Below are positions 9,514 through 18,838 of a stretch of 64,000 bases of DNA, piece by piece. The notes under the pieces were generated by a model. That model had not been told where the DNA came from, searched no databases, and was given only the letters and a program-made list of their open reading frames with translations. A program made the translations under genes and the position numbers. The DNA comes from Acidianus brierleyi. GTDB taxonomy: Archaea > Thermoproteota > Thermoprotei_A > Sulfolobales > Sulfolobaceae. Positions within the stretch are counted from its first letter, which is position 1, and the number at the start of each line of letters is the position of its first letter. The stretch covers positions 434,001 to 498,000 of the forward strand of contig NZ_CP029289.2 of the NCBI RefSeq assembly GCF_003201835.2. Direction: 5' to 3'.

Positions 9514-10686
9514 CTAGGAAAATTCTAATGCAAGTAAAGTTAATGCTGTAGTACCTAATTTAAGAACGCTCTCATCTACCATAAACTTTGAACTGTGATT
9601 CGGATAGATGTATCCTTTTTCTTCATTTCTAGTTCCTAGGAAAAAATATGTTCCTGGCGCTTTTTGTAGAAATCTTGAGAAATCTTCTGCTCCTAATATA
9701 GGCTCAGTTTCTATAGTTTTGGTTCCTTCAATTTTTTCTAATATTCGTATAACCTTTTCAGTGATATTAGGGTCATTTACTGTTATAGGATATACGTCTT
9801 CCATGAATTTTACTTCACAGTTAGCATTAAACGCAGAACAAATAGATTGAACTATTTTTTTAGTATATTCTATCGCTTTTCCTCTAGTACTTTCATCTAA
9901 ACTTCTTATTGTTCCTTCCATTATTGCATCGTCTGGTATAATGTTATCTTTAGTTCCAGAATGAACGCTAGTTACTGAAAGAACGAATGGTTGTCGGGGA
10001 TCTATAATTCTACTTCTAATTCCTTGTAATGCAAGGATTATTTGAGCTGAAATAAATACAGGATCTATAGTTTCATGCGGTGCAGATCCATGTCCACCTT
10101 TTCCATGAATAATAATTTTAAAGGAATCCGGTGTAGCCATTATAGGGCCTTTCCTCAATGCAAATGTCCCTACAGGATAGGCAGATGAGATATGAAGTCC
10201 AAATACGTAATCTACATCGTCCATTACTCCTGCATCTATCATTGGTTTGGCCCCTCCTAGACCTCCATCCTCCTCAGCTGGTTGAAATAACAATTTTATT
10301 CTTCCTTTTGTTAAATATTTTTTTATTAGAATAGACGCTCCTAGAAGCATAGCCACGTGACTATCGTGACCGCAAGCATGCATTATTCCCTTATTTTTGG
10401 ATTTGAAAGGTAAGTCCGTTGCCTCTTCTACAGGAAGAGCATCCATATCTGCTCTTAACGCTACTGTATTTCCTGGTTTGCCTGAATCTATTATACCTAC
10501 TACTGCAGTTGGCAATCCTACACCTTTAATTACTTGAATTCCTAGATTTTTTAAGAAACTTTCCACTAAAGCAGATGTATTAAATTCCTTATAGGAAAGC
10601 TCTGGATTTTCGTGAATTTTTCTCCTTATTTCAATTATTTTTGGTTCTATTTGTTTAGCTTCATTTAAAATTGATGTATAATTCAT
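9514..10686 (-). CDS. cpsA: M20 metallopeptidase, CpsA-like carboxypeptidase / amidohydrolase
   Basis: A 390-aa M20D-family protein, close in length to the thermostable carboxypeptidases of Sulfolobus (about 393 aa). Visible: the start of the domain (IRRKIHENPELSYKEF), ADMDALPVEE, the metal-site segment MHACGHDSHVAMLLG, a FQPAEE catalytic-base motif and the dimerisation-domain motif GKGGHGSAPHE. Such zinc enzymes remove C-terminal residues from peptides or deacylate N-acyl amino acids. It is a single gene, possibly supplying amino acids together with the neighbouring protease and permeases. The exact substrate is not fixed by sequence. Confidence 0.85.
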   Translation of the reverse strand: MNYTSILNEAKQIEPKIIEIRRKIHENPELSYKEFNTSALVESFLKNLGIQVIKGVGLPTAVVGIIDSGKPGNTVALRADMDALPVEEATDLPFKSKNKGIMHACGHDSHVAMLLGASILIKKYLTKGRIKLLFQPAEEDGGLGGAKPMIDAGVMDDVDYVFGLHISSAYPVGTFALRKGPIMATPDSFKIIIHGKGGHGSAPHETIDPVFISAQIILALQGIRSRIIDPRQPFVLSVTSVHSGTKDNIIPDDAIMEGTIRSLDESTRGKAIEYTKKIVQSICSAFNANCEVKFMEDVYPITVNDPNITEKVIRILEKIEGTKTIETEPILGAEDFSRFLQKAPGTYFFLGTRNEEKGYIYPNHSSKFMVDESVLKLGTTALTLLALEFS

Positions 10687-10828
10687 GGACTAAGAAAGTA
10701 AATAATAGTTAAATATTTTAATGTTTCAAGAATGCGTTTTGAGCCTTAGTCAACAATAAGAATAATTCTTAATAAAATTAAGTTATAGAAGCTAAAAACT
10801 TAAATTATCAACTACATAAGATTATTTA

Positions 10829-11617
10829 ATGTTAGAGATTTCAGATGGAGATCTGATAGCTCAAATAATGGAAGAGGGAGCATACTTATATTCATTAACA
10901 AAGTCTGGAAAAGATGTTATTTTGAAAGGAAAAGAAAGGAAAACTCATGGGGGAATGGCACTTTTAATTCCTTATGCCAATAGAGTGAAGGATGGAGAAT
11001 ATATTTGGGAAGATAAAAAATATGAATTGCCAAAAAACTCTGAAGGTAATGCCATACACGGTCTTATAATGGATAAACTGTTTGACGTTAAATTCAAGGG
11101 TAAAAGTAGAGTAACTTTAGAATACCTATTAAGCCATCCTGGATATCCTTCTACCTTAAGAATAACTATAACGTATTCTGTTGTATTTGATCTCCTTGAT
11201 GTATTCATAACTGTTAAAAACGAAGGCGAAGTTAGCGCTCCTTTAGTTGTAGGTGCACATCCTTATTTTCTAGTTAGAGGCAAATGGTCGATAACTCCAG
11301 ATAGAGTTAGAAGGTGTCTAATGGAAAACAAAATACCTACTGGAAATGTTGAAGATTTTAGAATAGTTCAGAAAGATTACGATGACTGTTTTATAATAGA
11401 GAATAGGGAAATTACTCTGAAATCCGATTATTCTACAGTTGCAATAGAGAAAAGTAATATGGATTATATTCAGTTATACACTGGTGAACCAGGCGCTGTT
11501 GCAGTAGAACCCATGTCTGGAGCTCCAGATGCATATCATAATGGACTAGGGTTGATAATTTTGGAACCATCAAAAAGTCGTGATTTTAATTTTACTATTT
11601 CAGCAGTTATTCATTAA
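10829..11617 (+). CDS. aldose 1-epimerase family protein
   Basis: A 262-aa beta-rich protein with aldose-1-epimerase/GalM-like features: GGMALLIPYANRVKDG near the N-terminus, GNAIHGL (catalytic His region), a second His in GAHPYFLV, and YTGEPGAVAVEPMSGAPDA (catalytic-Glu/substrate region). It would interconvert sugar anomers in the cytoplasm. Sulfolobales degrade glucose by a branched Entner-Doudoroff route in which a mutarotase can help supply the right anomer. A TATA-like box near 10800-10808 gives a leaderless ATG. The membrane-protein gene that follows is 11 bp away and probably cotranscribed. Confidence 0.85.
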   Translation: MLEISDGDLIAQIMEEGAYLYSLTKSGKDVILKGKERKTHGGMALLIPYANRVKDGEYIWEDKKYELPKNSEGNAIHGLIMDKLFDVKFKGKSRVTLEYLLSHPGYPSTLRITITYSVVFDLLDVFITVKNEGEVSAPLVVGAHPYFLVRGKWSITPDRVRRCLMENKIPTGNVEDFRIVQKDYDDCFIIENREITLKSDYSTVAIEKSNMDYIQLYTGEPGAVAVEPMSGAPDAYHNGLGLIILEPSKSRDFNFTISAVIH

Positions 11618-11628
11618 GGGGAATATTA

Positions 11629-12162
11629 TTGCCTAAAAAATTTAGATTGAACCCAAAACCTTACGAGATACTTAAAATGTCTTCTTTATTACTCTTAGTT
11701 TACTCTTTTTCTTTTTCAATAACATACGAACTTGATCATAGTCTATTTTCCTATTTATCAATAATAGCATCTACTTTTTTTATTTTTGGATTCGGATATT
11801 ATGTTAGGAAAGCATTTAATAATATGAGTGAAGAATACGGTCTAATAATAAAAGTATCTCCTGTCCTCTTTATTGGCCAACTAATTTATTTAGTTTCGTT
11901 CTTCCTTTATGATATTTCTTTTATGTCTATTGTAGAATATATAGGAGTAATCCTTGTTTTAGCTTATCTTTTAGAATTTTCTTTAGAAATATTGAGGTTA
12001 GCAGGCGAATTTAACTTAAGAGAATTGAAAATTTCAGCATATGTTATACTAGCTTCTCTTTTAGCGTTTGTAATTGTAGGTCCTATTCCTTTTTCTTTTA
12101 TCCTTACAATAGGCTCAGTTATTCTCTATCTAGGTATAAACAAGATTTTGTATTTAAAATAG
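11629..12162 (+). CDS. hypothetical multi-pass membrane protein
   Basis: A 177-aa protein with five to six predicted membrane helices (for example LLLVYSFSFSITY, IIASTFFIFGFGYYV, VILVLAYLLEF and a C-terminal LAFVIVGPIPFSFILTIGSV). The TTG start at 11629 has an AGGGGA ribosome binding site at 11617-11621, overlapping the stop of the epimerase gene, so it is translated as the second gene of that transcript. I do not recognise the family. A role in membrane signalling or transport is possible, but nothing in the sequence says which. Confidence 0.7.
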   Translation: MPKKFRLNPKPYEILKMSSLLLLVYSFSFSITYELDHSLFSYLSIIASTFFIFGFGYYVRKAFNNMSEEYGLIIKVSPVLFIGQLIYLVSFFLYDISFMSIVEYIGVILVLAYLLEFSLEILRLAGEFNLRELKISAYVILASLLAFVIVGPIPFSFILTIGSVILYLGINKILYLK

Positions 12163-12273
12163 GAATTCTAGAAGTAAGGAATTTTGTAAGAACATTCAGA
12201 GAAAGCTAAGAATGATATTATATTAAAAGTTGAAAGTAGTTGATGTTAAAAGCTTCTTAATTTAGGAATAAGT

Positions 12274-13551
12274 GTGCAAGGCTCAAAGAAGTTAACATTG
12301 TTTCAAGCATTGTCAATAGGGTTAGGCAATATCATAGGTGCAGGAATATTCATAATGGCAGGTGCAAGTATAACTGCTGCAGGACCAGCTGCAATTTTAG
12401 CTTTTCTAATAACTGCTTTTTACGCTACTACAGTAGGAATTAGCAACGCCGAATTATCTTCAGACTTTCCTTCAGTAGAAGGAGGAGTCTATAGTTTTAC
12501 TCTGCTTACTATGGGGGAAACACTTGGATTTTTGGTAGGATGGTTTAGATTAATAGCATATTCTATTAGTGGAGCAGCAACGGCTTTAGGATTTTCTGGG
12601 TATTTAATTTCTATAGGTTTACCTAAAATATTATATTTCCCTATAGCGGCTTTTCTTATATTAATTTTAGTGATAATAGACTATTTAGGTTTAAGATTAG
12701 CAGCAGTAATTGAAAGCTCTTTAGTAGTTCTTAATATTCTAGGTCTATTATTATTTTCATTTTCTTCACTATTTATTTCTGGAATTAAAGTAGGAAATTT
12801 TACTCCTTTTTTACCTCATGGTATTTTAGGCGTACTTGTAGCATCTAACATAGCGTTTTTTGCATATTCTGGATTCAATACTATAGCTACTTTAACTCCT
12901 AATGTAGAGAATGGAGAAAAAACAGTTCCAAAGGCTATTATTTTTTCTTTAATCATAAGTGCTTCACTTTATATGCTAGTTACATTCTCTATGGTGGACT
13001 CATTGTATTGGAATAAATTTGGTACAGCTTCAGATCCTTTATCTCTAGTATTGTCCAGCATAAGGGCTCCGTCTTATCTTATCTATTTTATAGATCTTAC
13101 TGCTATTATTGCTACAATTACTGTTACTCTTTCGATAATAATAGCAGGAGAAAGAACTCTATCTCAAATGGTAAAAGATTCCATGTTGCCAAAAATTTTA
13201 GGAGGAAAAAAGACTACACTTTTAATCATAAGTGCAATAATGATAGCTTCATTATCTCTAGGAAACGTAGAAAGTATAGCTTTAGCTTCTAATTTTGGAA
13301 TAGTATTTTCATACATGCTCTCTGGAATACAAGTGGCTATTGCAAGAAAAAGAAAAATCAAAGGAAAATTTAGATCTCCACTTTATCCATTTCTTCAGAT
13401 ATTTTCAGTAATTCTCTCAGCACTATTTATGGCATCATTAGGAGAAAATGCTTTAGTGATAGGAGTAGTAACTCTAATAGTAGGCCTAGTAGTATTTTCA
13501 CTTCATAAAGAATTCATAAAGGAATTTGAAAGTAGAAGAGCAATTAGATAA
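12274..13551 (+). CDS. APC-family amino acid permease
   Basis: A 425-aa protein with about 12 helices. The N-terminus has the amino acid/polyamine/organocation signature (ALSIGLGNIIGAGIFIMAG), with the unwound-helix GAGIF motif that binds the amino group of substrates. Other APC marks are FFAYSGFNTIATLTPNVENGEKTVPKAI (TM6 and the loop after it) and the C-terminal GKFRSPLYPF. It imports amino acids or amines with protons. GTG start at 12274. It resembles the permease at 21842-23149 in length and layout; the two are probably distant paralogues. Substrate not predictable. Confidence 0.88.
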   Translation: MQGSKKLTLFQALSIGLGNIIGAGIFIMAGASITAAGPAAILAFLITAFYATTVGISNAELSSDFPSVEGGVYSFTLLTMGETLGFLVGWFRLIAYSISGAATALGFSGYLISIGLPKILYFPIAAFLILILVIIDYLGLRLAAVIESSLVVLNILGLLLFSFSSLFISGIKVGNFTPFLPHGILGVLVASNIAFFAYSGFNTIATLTPNVENGEKTVPKAIIFSLIISASLYMLVTFSMVDSLYWNKFGTASDPLSLVLSSIRAPSYLIYFIDLTAIIATITVTLSIIIAGERTLSQMVKDSMLPKILGGKKTTLLIISAIMIASLSLGNVESIALASNFGIVFSYMLSGIQVAIARKRKIKGKFRSPLYPFLQIFSVILSALFMASLGENALVIGVVTLIVGLVVFSLHKEFIKEFESRRAIR

Positions 13552-13685
13552 TTTAGTTCTGAAGAAAGTTAATATTTGAGTCTACGTTGTAATTTACGTA
13601 ACGGAAAAATCTTGAATGGCAGAGTTTCATTTTAATATACTATTTATATAGATAGTAAATGTTCTCATTTTACTACTAACTAAAG

Positions 13686-14396
13686 TTAATATCTTCCAGT
13701 AATCTTGAGATAATACCTTAAGTATGGAGTATCCTCGATTTTTTCCTTAGTTAGAAATTCTAAATATAAACCAGTTGGTTTTTTCCTTTCAGAATGAGTT
13801 CTTATTAGTTCTTGTTCTGTCGCAATTATATCTACTGGTACATCAAAAATCTGATATGGAATTTCCTCAACAATTTGAACGCTATGAACTGTGGTAGCTA
13901 CAGGAGTTTTTTCATCAATTTTACTAAGTTCTCTCAGTATAGCATATTCAAGCTCGCTATAACCTTCACCTTTTCCTACTCTATCTCCTTTTCGTGTAAC
14001 TGCTACTGAACCTACTATAATAAGATCAATAGGAGGTATTTTATCAAAGTTTATCTTTTCTCCAAACGACGTAAATCCAGAGATGCTGGACGCTTTTTTA
14101 GGATCACTAATTTTCTTTCCATCTAAAAGGAAGAACTCTCCTTTAAGTCTTGGTGTAGGTGAGAGTACTTTCTTACCCTGTGTAAGTGCAATTTCTCTAA
14201 TTTTACGTTGTGGAGAATCAGGATTTACCTTAATCACTTCAGCTTTTTTAAATTCTGGTGTTTTTGACAATATTTGGGCAGCTATATTAGAACCCTTAAA
14301 GTTAGGTATTCTTCCATATACTGGCCTGGGAAATGACGCTATGTTCTTTTCCTCTAATATTTTCCAAATTTCTTCTCTTATTTCCTGTTTATCCAT
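13686..14396 (-). CDS. 5-formyltetrahydrofolate cyclo-ligase-like protein
   Basis: A 236-aa protein of the MTHFS/5-FTHF cyclo-ligase fold. Seen: the N-terminal helix (DKQEIREEIWKILEEKNIASFPRP), KVNPDSPQRKIREIALTQGKKVLSPTPRL, and the C-terminal part VGSVAVTRKGDRVGKGEGYSELEYAILREL, where the Gly-rich GKGEGYSELE matches the family's GxGxGYYD-type loop. MTHFS members convert 5-formyl-THF to methenyl-THF with ATP. Sulfolobales use a modified folate, so the true substrate may differ, and a thiamine-metabolism-like role known for archaeal relatives is an alternative. Confidence 0.75.
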   Translation of the reverse strand: MDKQEIREEIWKILEEKNIASFPRPVYGRIPNFKGSNIAAQILSKTPEFKKAEVIKVNPDSPQRKIREIALTQGKKVLSPTPRLKGEFFLLDGKKISDPKKASSISGFTSFGEKINFDKIPPIDLIIVGSVAVTRKGDRVGKGEGYSELEYAILRELSKIDEKTPVATTVHSVQIVEEIPYQIFDVPVDIIATEQELIRTHSERKKPTGLYLEFLTKEKIEDTPYLRYYLKITGRY

Positions 14397-14422
14397 AAAA
14401 TATCATCTATTTCAAAAAATAA

Positions 14423-16267
14423 CTATTTTAGCATTAAATAAGTTTTAAGATACTCAGCGTGAGACCATAATAGGGGCATTACTGAAAGAGGGCCTCCATT
14501 AAAGGGACTAATTTGCTCTGGTAACAATCCTGAAATTGAATGCTTTTCTGCCCATGCTAATAACTCCTTAGCCTTATTCATATCTTTTTTCTTTGCATAA
14601 TATTGCGCTAACCACATTGTGGTTATTATCCAAGGATTACCAGGTATTCCATTATAATCTCCCTCAATTCTTTGATAAGAATCATTTTCATATCTAGCTA
14701 ATCCTCCAATATTTTTAACCCATAATTTGTTTATAATTTCATTAATACTACTAGTTACTATTGGATCGTTAATATCAAAGACGTCAAATGTGACTATGCC
14801 TAGAATACTAGATTCCACTGTTTTATCTACAGAAGTTATTTTACCATCGTCTATGTTAATAAATTTGTAAAATATTCCTCTTTCTTTATCAAACATATAA
14901 TTTTTCAATGAATTCTTTATTTCTTCTGCTACATCGTTCCATTTCTTCATGTTTTCCTCATCACCTACTACATTTGCAAAATTGCTTGCAGCTTTCAATC
15001 CTGCATATACTGATGCCACAGTATATGTATGCACACCTAGTTTTTCTTCCCAAAGATCAAAAGTCTCTAGGGGTAATTTCAATTTTTCATCTCTAAATTT
15101 AACCATAAAATCTGCAGCGTCTCTTATTGTATGATATATATTCTTTAACATGTCATAATCTCTGCTTTTTGTGAAGTAATTCCAGAAAGCCCATATAACT
15201 GTCGATGTTTCATCTTCTTGAATATTAAAGGATTTTTTTGTCCTAGCAGTCCACGAGTGCCATGTACTTCCCCACGTTCCGTCTGGATTATATTTTTGGA
15301 ATAAATAGCCATTTTCAAATAATTTGTGGAATACTAAATCATAAAATTTCCTAGTAAACGATGAATATCCAGCCATGTCTAAAACATAGGCAGTTAAAGC
15401 TGCATCTCTTGGCCATACGTATGCATATGTATCTAGGTTAAATTTCAGTATATCAGTATCTAAAGAAGCTGGTACTGCACCATTATCGCCTATATGTCCT
15501 AACATTATGGCTAGACTTATTTTAGCTAGATTATCTGTAAACTCCGAGGTTATTGAATTCCAATAAAATTTATTTTTTGCGTAATGAAACTCTGGGTTTT
15601 CCTTAATCTCCTTATAAATACTAACTACATGATCAAAGGTTTCGCCAGCTATAATGAAGTAATAGAATGAAGGATATGCAATAGAAATTGCAGAAGCTAC
15701 AGAACCTTGAGCAATAGAGTTTTTATTTAATGTTCCATCCTCACAGTCATTTAAAACTTCCTTTTTATCTCTCCTTCCAGTAGTATATTCATATAACTTA
15801 TGAGAAGACCCTATCAAGAACCACGTGTTATCCTTATAGTGCAGTATGCTATCTAACTCTGGATCATAGAATGCTGTGTCACCAATTTCGTTTCCATTCA
15901 ATTTGAAATCATGATAAAATATTATTCTAATATATCCTTCTCCTTTAACATCTACTTTCCTGATTATAACACTATGAGAAAATATAGCTACATCGGAGAA
16001 TTTTACTTTTATATTATACCACTCTATTTCTGCATTTACTATTAAATTATCCATGTATATTTTCTTATCCTTATCATTAATCTGATCTAACCATGTAAAT
16101 TTTCCGTCGTGCCAAATTCCTATTTTAAAGTATCCTCCTACTGAATGATTATATTGGCCAAGATATGGATAATAAAGCTCTCTTATATAGAAATTGTTAT
16201 CATATAGTGCGGAGATTTTTCCATTAGATGTGAAACCTGATCTCATATTATTAATAGCGTAAAACAA
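14423..16267 (-). CDS. GH15 glucoamylase / glucan 1,4-alpha-glucosidase
   Basis: A 614-aa glycoside hydrolase family 15 protein. It has an N-terminal beta-sandwich (about 1-250) and an (alpha/alpha)6 barrel after it. Visible barrel motifs are YVWPRDAALTAYVLDMAGY near 280 (substrate-site W-P-R-D), EDETSTVIWAFWNYFTKSRD near 345, ETFDLWEEKLGVHTYTVASVYAGL near 405 (catalytic-acid region FDLWEE) and LLPEQISPFNGG near 585 (catalytic-base region, L-PEQ). There is no signal peptide, so it acts in the cytoplasm, probably on glycogen or maltodextrins. It ends 26 bp from the cyclo-ligase gene and may share a transcript with it. Confidence 0.9.
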   Translation of the reverse strand: MFYAINNMRSGFTSNGKISALYDNNFYIRELYYPYLGQYNHSVGGYFKIGIWHDGKFTWLDQINDKDKKIYMDNLIVNAEIEWYNIKVKFSDVAIFSHSVIIRKVDVKGEGYIRIIFYHDFKLNGNEIGDTAFYDPELDSILHYKDNTWFLIGSSHKLYEYTTGRRDKKEVLNDCEDGTLNKNSIAQGSVASAISIAYPSFYYFIIAGETFDHVVSIYKEIKENPEFHYAKNKFYWNSITSEFTDNLAKISLAIMLGHIGDNGAVPASLDTDILKFNLDTYAYVWPRDAALTAYVLDMAGYSSFTRKFYDLVFHKLFENGYLFQKYNPDGTWGSTWHSWTARTKKSFNIQEDETSTVIWAFWNYFTKSRDYDMLKNIYHTIRDAADFMVKFRDEKLKLPLETFDLWEEKLGVHTYTVASVYAGLKAASNFANVVGDEENMKKWNDVAEEIKNSLKNYMFDKERGIFYKFINIDDGKITSVDKTVESSILGIVTFDVFDINDPIVTSSINEIINKLWVKNIGGLARYENDSYQRIEGDYNGIPGNPWIITTMWLAQYYAKKKDMNKAKELLAWAEKHSISGLLPEQISPFNGGPLSVMPLLWSHAEYLKTYLMLK

Positions 16268-16408
16268 TATTTAACTATTTATTAATAATCTACATTAGTA
16301 ATTCTTTATAATAGCCTAAAACTTTTATCTAGTTATTCAATCTATTAAGTTTCATATCAAATACATACATATTTCTTCTTTATATATAGATATAATTACT
16401 GAAAATTA

Positions 16409-16855
16409 TTATTTCTTTTTAGTAGCCAATGCGTATATAGTTATAAATATTCCAGATCCTGTGATAATTAACCCTGCTATAAATCCATATTCTACAAATA
16501 CGTCTTTCATTGTAGCTTCCTCTAAAATATACTGGAAAACTGATGTAGAATTATAAGGATTATATAGAGATAAATTTCCTTCTTTACTCGAGAAAAAACA
16601 AATTGTATATAATACGCTATTATTTAATAATGTGGCAGAAGAAGGATATCCACTGACATTTACTGGTAAAGTAGAGTTGTACGTAAATATAATTTCAGAG
16701 TCACTTAGATATGGTACAGAATATCTACTATATGGACCAAGAATTATGGAATTATTGGTTTTGTAAGTTTCTTCATGTGAGAAAATAAGTGAAAAAGACG
16801 CTACAATAACGCCAATAATGATAATTACTATACCTAAAACGGAAAGTAGCTTCAT
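16409..16855 (-). CDS. hypothetical two-helix membrane protein
   Basis: A 148-aa protein with an N-terminal helix (LGIVIIIIGVIVASFSLIF), an outward-facing beta-rich middle with several Asn-X-Ser/Thr sequons (about residues 30-110), and a C-terminal helix (GFIAGLIITGSGIFITIYAL) ending in TKKK. This N-in/C-in hairpin with a small extracytoplasmic domain is frequent among Sulfolobales membrane proteins of unknown role. I do not recognise a family. It stands alone, with a TATA-like stretch just upstream on the minus strand (about 16875-16890). Confidence 0.65.
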   Translation of the reverse strand: MKLLSVLGIVIIIIGVIVASFSLIFSHEETYKTNNSIILGPYSRYSVPYLSDSEIIFTYNSTLPVNVSGYPSSATLLNNSVLYTICFFSSKEGNLSLYNPYNSTSVFQYILEEATMKDVFVEYGFIAGLIITGSGIFITIYALATKKK

Positions 16856-17195
16856 AAGTTTAAAGAAAAATCTATTGTTAAAAAGATTTTCTATAAGAAA
16901 TTTTATATTTAATTAAATAAATAAAACATGATATATTAGCTAATATGAATATATAACATAACTAGTTTTGACTTGCTACACTTATGTAGATAAGAATGGA
17001 AATCTTTTAAAATGGGTAATACCATATTTTCATTCTAGGAAATGAGAACAGTTATAATAAATTCACTTTATGATAAATCCATGAGTAAACATAAGCTGTT
17101 AGCAAAAGACGTAATTGACGAGATTTTGCCTAAATTGATTACTAATGCGCATTATTTTAAGAGTAAGGGATCTATTTTTTCTTTAGCTTCTAGTA

Positions 17196-17523
17196 GTGAA
17201 CTACCCTGCCCTAACGGGCGTGGCTTCCTGCTTCAAAGCCGAGGCTTGCCAAAGGTAGTGGGTAGAGCTCCACAGGCACTAAGGGTCGTTCCGACCCCGA
17301 GCACTAATGTGAACCCACAGTATCCCAATATGGGACTGTTGAATGGAGCAGAGGCGTACCACATAGACCCTCGCTTTAACCAAGGCGTCTCAGTGACGCT
17401 TACTCCGTCAGTGACTGCCATTAAGAGAATATTTGAAAAATACGTATTTAAATGTAACCACAAAGGGGGCAATCCATCTCCACCCTTATGGAGTCTTCCG
17501 CCCCCTTTGAACCCCTTGTTAAG
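17196..17523 (-). mobile_element. MITE-like deletion derivative of a tnpB transposon
   Basis: Read on the minus strand, this 328-bp stretch starts CTTAACAAGGGGTTCAAAGG and ends GGTAGTTCAC, the same two ends as the full tnpB element at 54194-56979. It keeps the left hairpin and about 105 nt of the right end, including the tnpB stop region, but the middle of tnpB is gone; the inner 150 bp encode no TnpB motifs. Both copies are preceded by TTTAT on the left-end side, a likely insertion target or TnpB-adjacent motif. Its size is like other tnpB-derived miniature elements reported in Sulfolobus. It interrupts the gene at 17042-17714 and would need a transposase in trans. Confidence 0.8.
17461..17509. 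repeat. left-end double hairpin of the miniature element
   Basis: Perfect 10-bp outer stem CAAAGGGGGC (17461-17470) with GCCCCCTTTG (17500-17509), enclosing a second 5-bp stem CTCCA (17478-17482) with TGGAG (17489-17493). Subterminal hairpins of this kind are recognised by the single-strand transposase TnpA of IS200/IS605 elements. The same outer stem exists in the full element, where it is split by an IS110 insertion. Confidence 0.85.
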
Positions 17524-17800
17524 ATAAACATGTGTGGACCATGAAAGTTACTTTAGATCCCTTTAATGTAATACTATGTAAGTATGATTACAGTTATTGG
17601 TTACTTCCAGATCTAGAAATGAAGCTTGATATGTGCTTTAAATTAGAAGGTGAAATAGAAGAATACTTTAAAGAAAGATTTTTGAGATATTTACCAGTAA
17701 AAATGGAAGAATAATTAACAAGAAGTTTAATGTTTATTTTTTATTTTGTATAACAAAGTTTCTTTTGAGAGTCTAATATTTTTAAATTTCTAAGTAAAGT

Positions 17801-18838
17801 ATGAATATAGCCAATTTCGTTAAGAAATACTTTTATCCTATTCATAATGCTCCTTCATATTCTATTTATGCCTTGGTTTATTACAACGAAATATTTTATG
17901 TAGATATTTCTAAAGATAATAAAAAAATATTAATATATAAGAAAAAAATAAATTCTAAATTAGATAAGATTTTAGAAAGTAAGGGAGGTATAGAAGATTT
18001 TAACAATATAAAGTTGGAAATAGATGTAGATAAAGATATTTTAGGAATTTTAAGAAAAGCTATATATTTTACTGAGGAATCTCATTACTCTAATAATATT
18101 AGAAAAGAATACAAAACCTATATTACTAATACAAAGTTCATTATAGGTAGGATGAACGTTAAAAAAGCTAAGAAATTGCTGACTAGAGCCAAATTACTAG
18201 CTAAAGATTTTTCCAAAAAATATAATTCCTGTGATTTACTTACAATGATTGATGTAGCTTCTTTAATAATAAAAGCTTTAGAAAAGAAAGAAGGCAATCC
18301 AATTGAGTTATACTTTAAGTATGCCGATTTTAGGAATCCTATTACTAACGAGGTCTATGGAGGAAAAGTATGGAATATATGTAAAAATAAAAAAGAAGAA
18401 GAATGTTTTGAAGAACTTTATAAATACTTGGATGAAAAGAGAAAAAATGGAACTTTAGAACCTATGTACTTTTATCAAAGTACTTATGATCACACTAACG
18501 AGATTTACTCTGGGAATTATGATTTCCATATACATTATGATGGTATATGGTGGGTCGGTTTCCACGACTTTACCTATAATTCGGATTATGCAATGAAATT
18601 TCAAGAAGAATTAATTAATGCTAATCTAGGTATAATAGTAAGCGATTTGGATTTTCTTTATAATCAATATATAAATCCAGAGCCTAAGGAACTTTCTTGG
18701 GAAGGGCTCCATTTTTATGTGCCAAAGTACGCTATTCCTATAATGCCAAATATTTCTGTACTTACTGATGACGGATTAAAAGAGTATGAAAAGATGAGGA
18801 AAAAAAGATACGCAATTCATTTAAAACATGACCTATAA
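17801..18838 (+). CDS. hypothetical protein
   Basis: A 345-aa soluble protein with no signal peptide or membrane segment. The N-terminal half is Lys/Ile-rich with a helical stretch (NVKKAKKLLTRAKLLAKDF, near 120). The C-terminal half is rich in aromatic residues and His (YDFHIHYDGIWWVGFHDFTY near 240; WEGLHFYVPKYAIPIMPNIS near 305), which could form a metal or ligand site. I do not recognise the family. It sits in an accessory patch beside a broken gene and PaREP1 genes, with AT-rich codon use like its neighbours. A TATA-like ATTTTTAAAT at about 17777-17787 gives a leaderless ATG. Confidence 0.65.
   Translation: MNIANFVKKYFYPIHNAPSYSIYALVYYNEIFYVDISKDNKKILIYKKKINSKLDKILESKGGIEDFNNIKLEIDVDKDILGILRKAIYFTEESHYSNNIRKEYKTYITNTKFIIGRMNVKKAKKLLTRAKLLAKDFSKKYNSCDLLTMIDVASLIIKALEKKEGNPIELYFKYADFRNPITNEVYGGKVWNICKNKKEEECFEELYKYLDEKRKNGTLEPMYFYQSTYDHTNEIYSGNYDFHIHYDGIWWVGFHDFTYNSDYAMKFQEELINANLGIIVSDLDFLYNQYINPEPKELSWEGLHFYVPKYAIPIMPNISVLTDDGLKEYEKMRKKRYAIHLKHDL

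Larger units (their letters stand above)
17042..17714 (+). pseudogene. hypothetical gene interrupted by a 328-bp miniature element
   Basis: The first part, from ATG 17042 to about 17195, encodes some 51 residues of non-element sequence (MRTVIINSLYDKSMSKHK... ending SLASS); the second part, from 17524 to the stop at 17714, encodes FNVILCKYDYSYWLLPDLEM and a Glu/Lys-rich end. Removing 17196-17523 (328 nt, 1 mod 3) puts the two parts in the same frame across the join (S-N-K-H-V-W-T-M), giving a protein of about 115 aa. I do not recognise the family. As it stands the reading frame runs into element sequence and a separate GTG start at 17532 could make only the C-terminal 60 residues. A related 3' end may survive near 18967. 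Confidence 0.6.

Noticed and set aside
9608..9850. Open frame on the plus strand inside the M20 gene
   Set aside because: Antisense shadow of a strong coding gene; no promoter or family.
14083..14448. 121-codon plus-strand frame across the cyclo-ligase gene
   Set aside because: Lies antisense to a recognisable enzyme; composition is that of a shadow frame.
17233..17472. 79-codon minus-strand frame in the miniature element as a real TnpB
   Set aside because: It lacks the RuvC and zinc-ribbon motifs; only the last residues correspond to the tnpB end.
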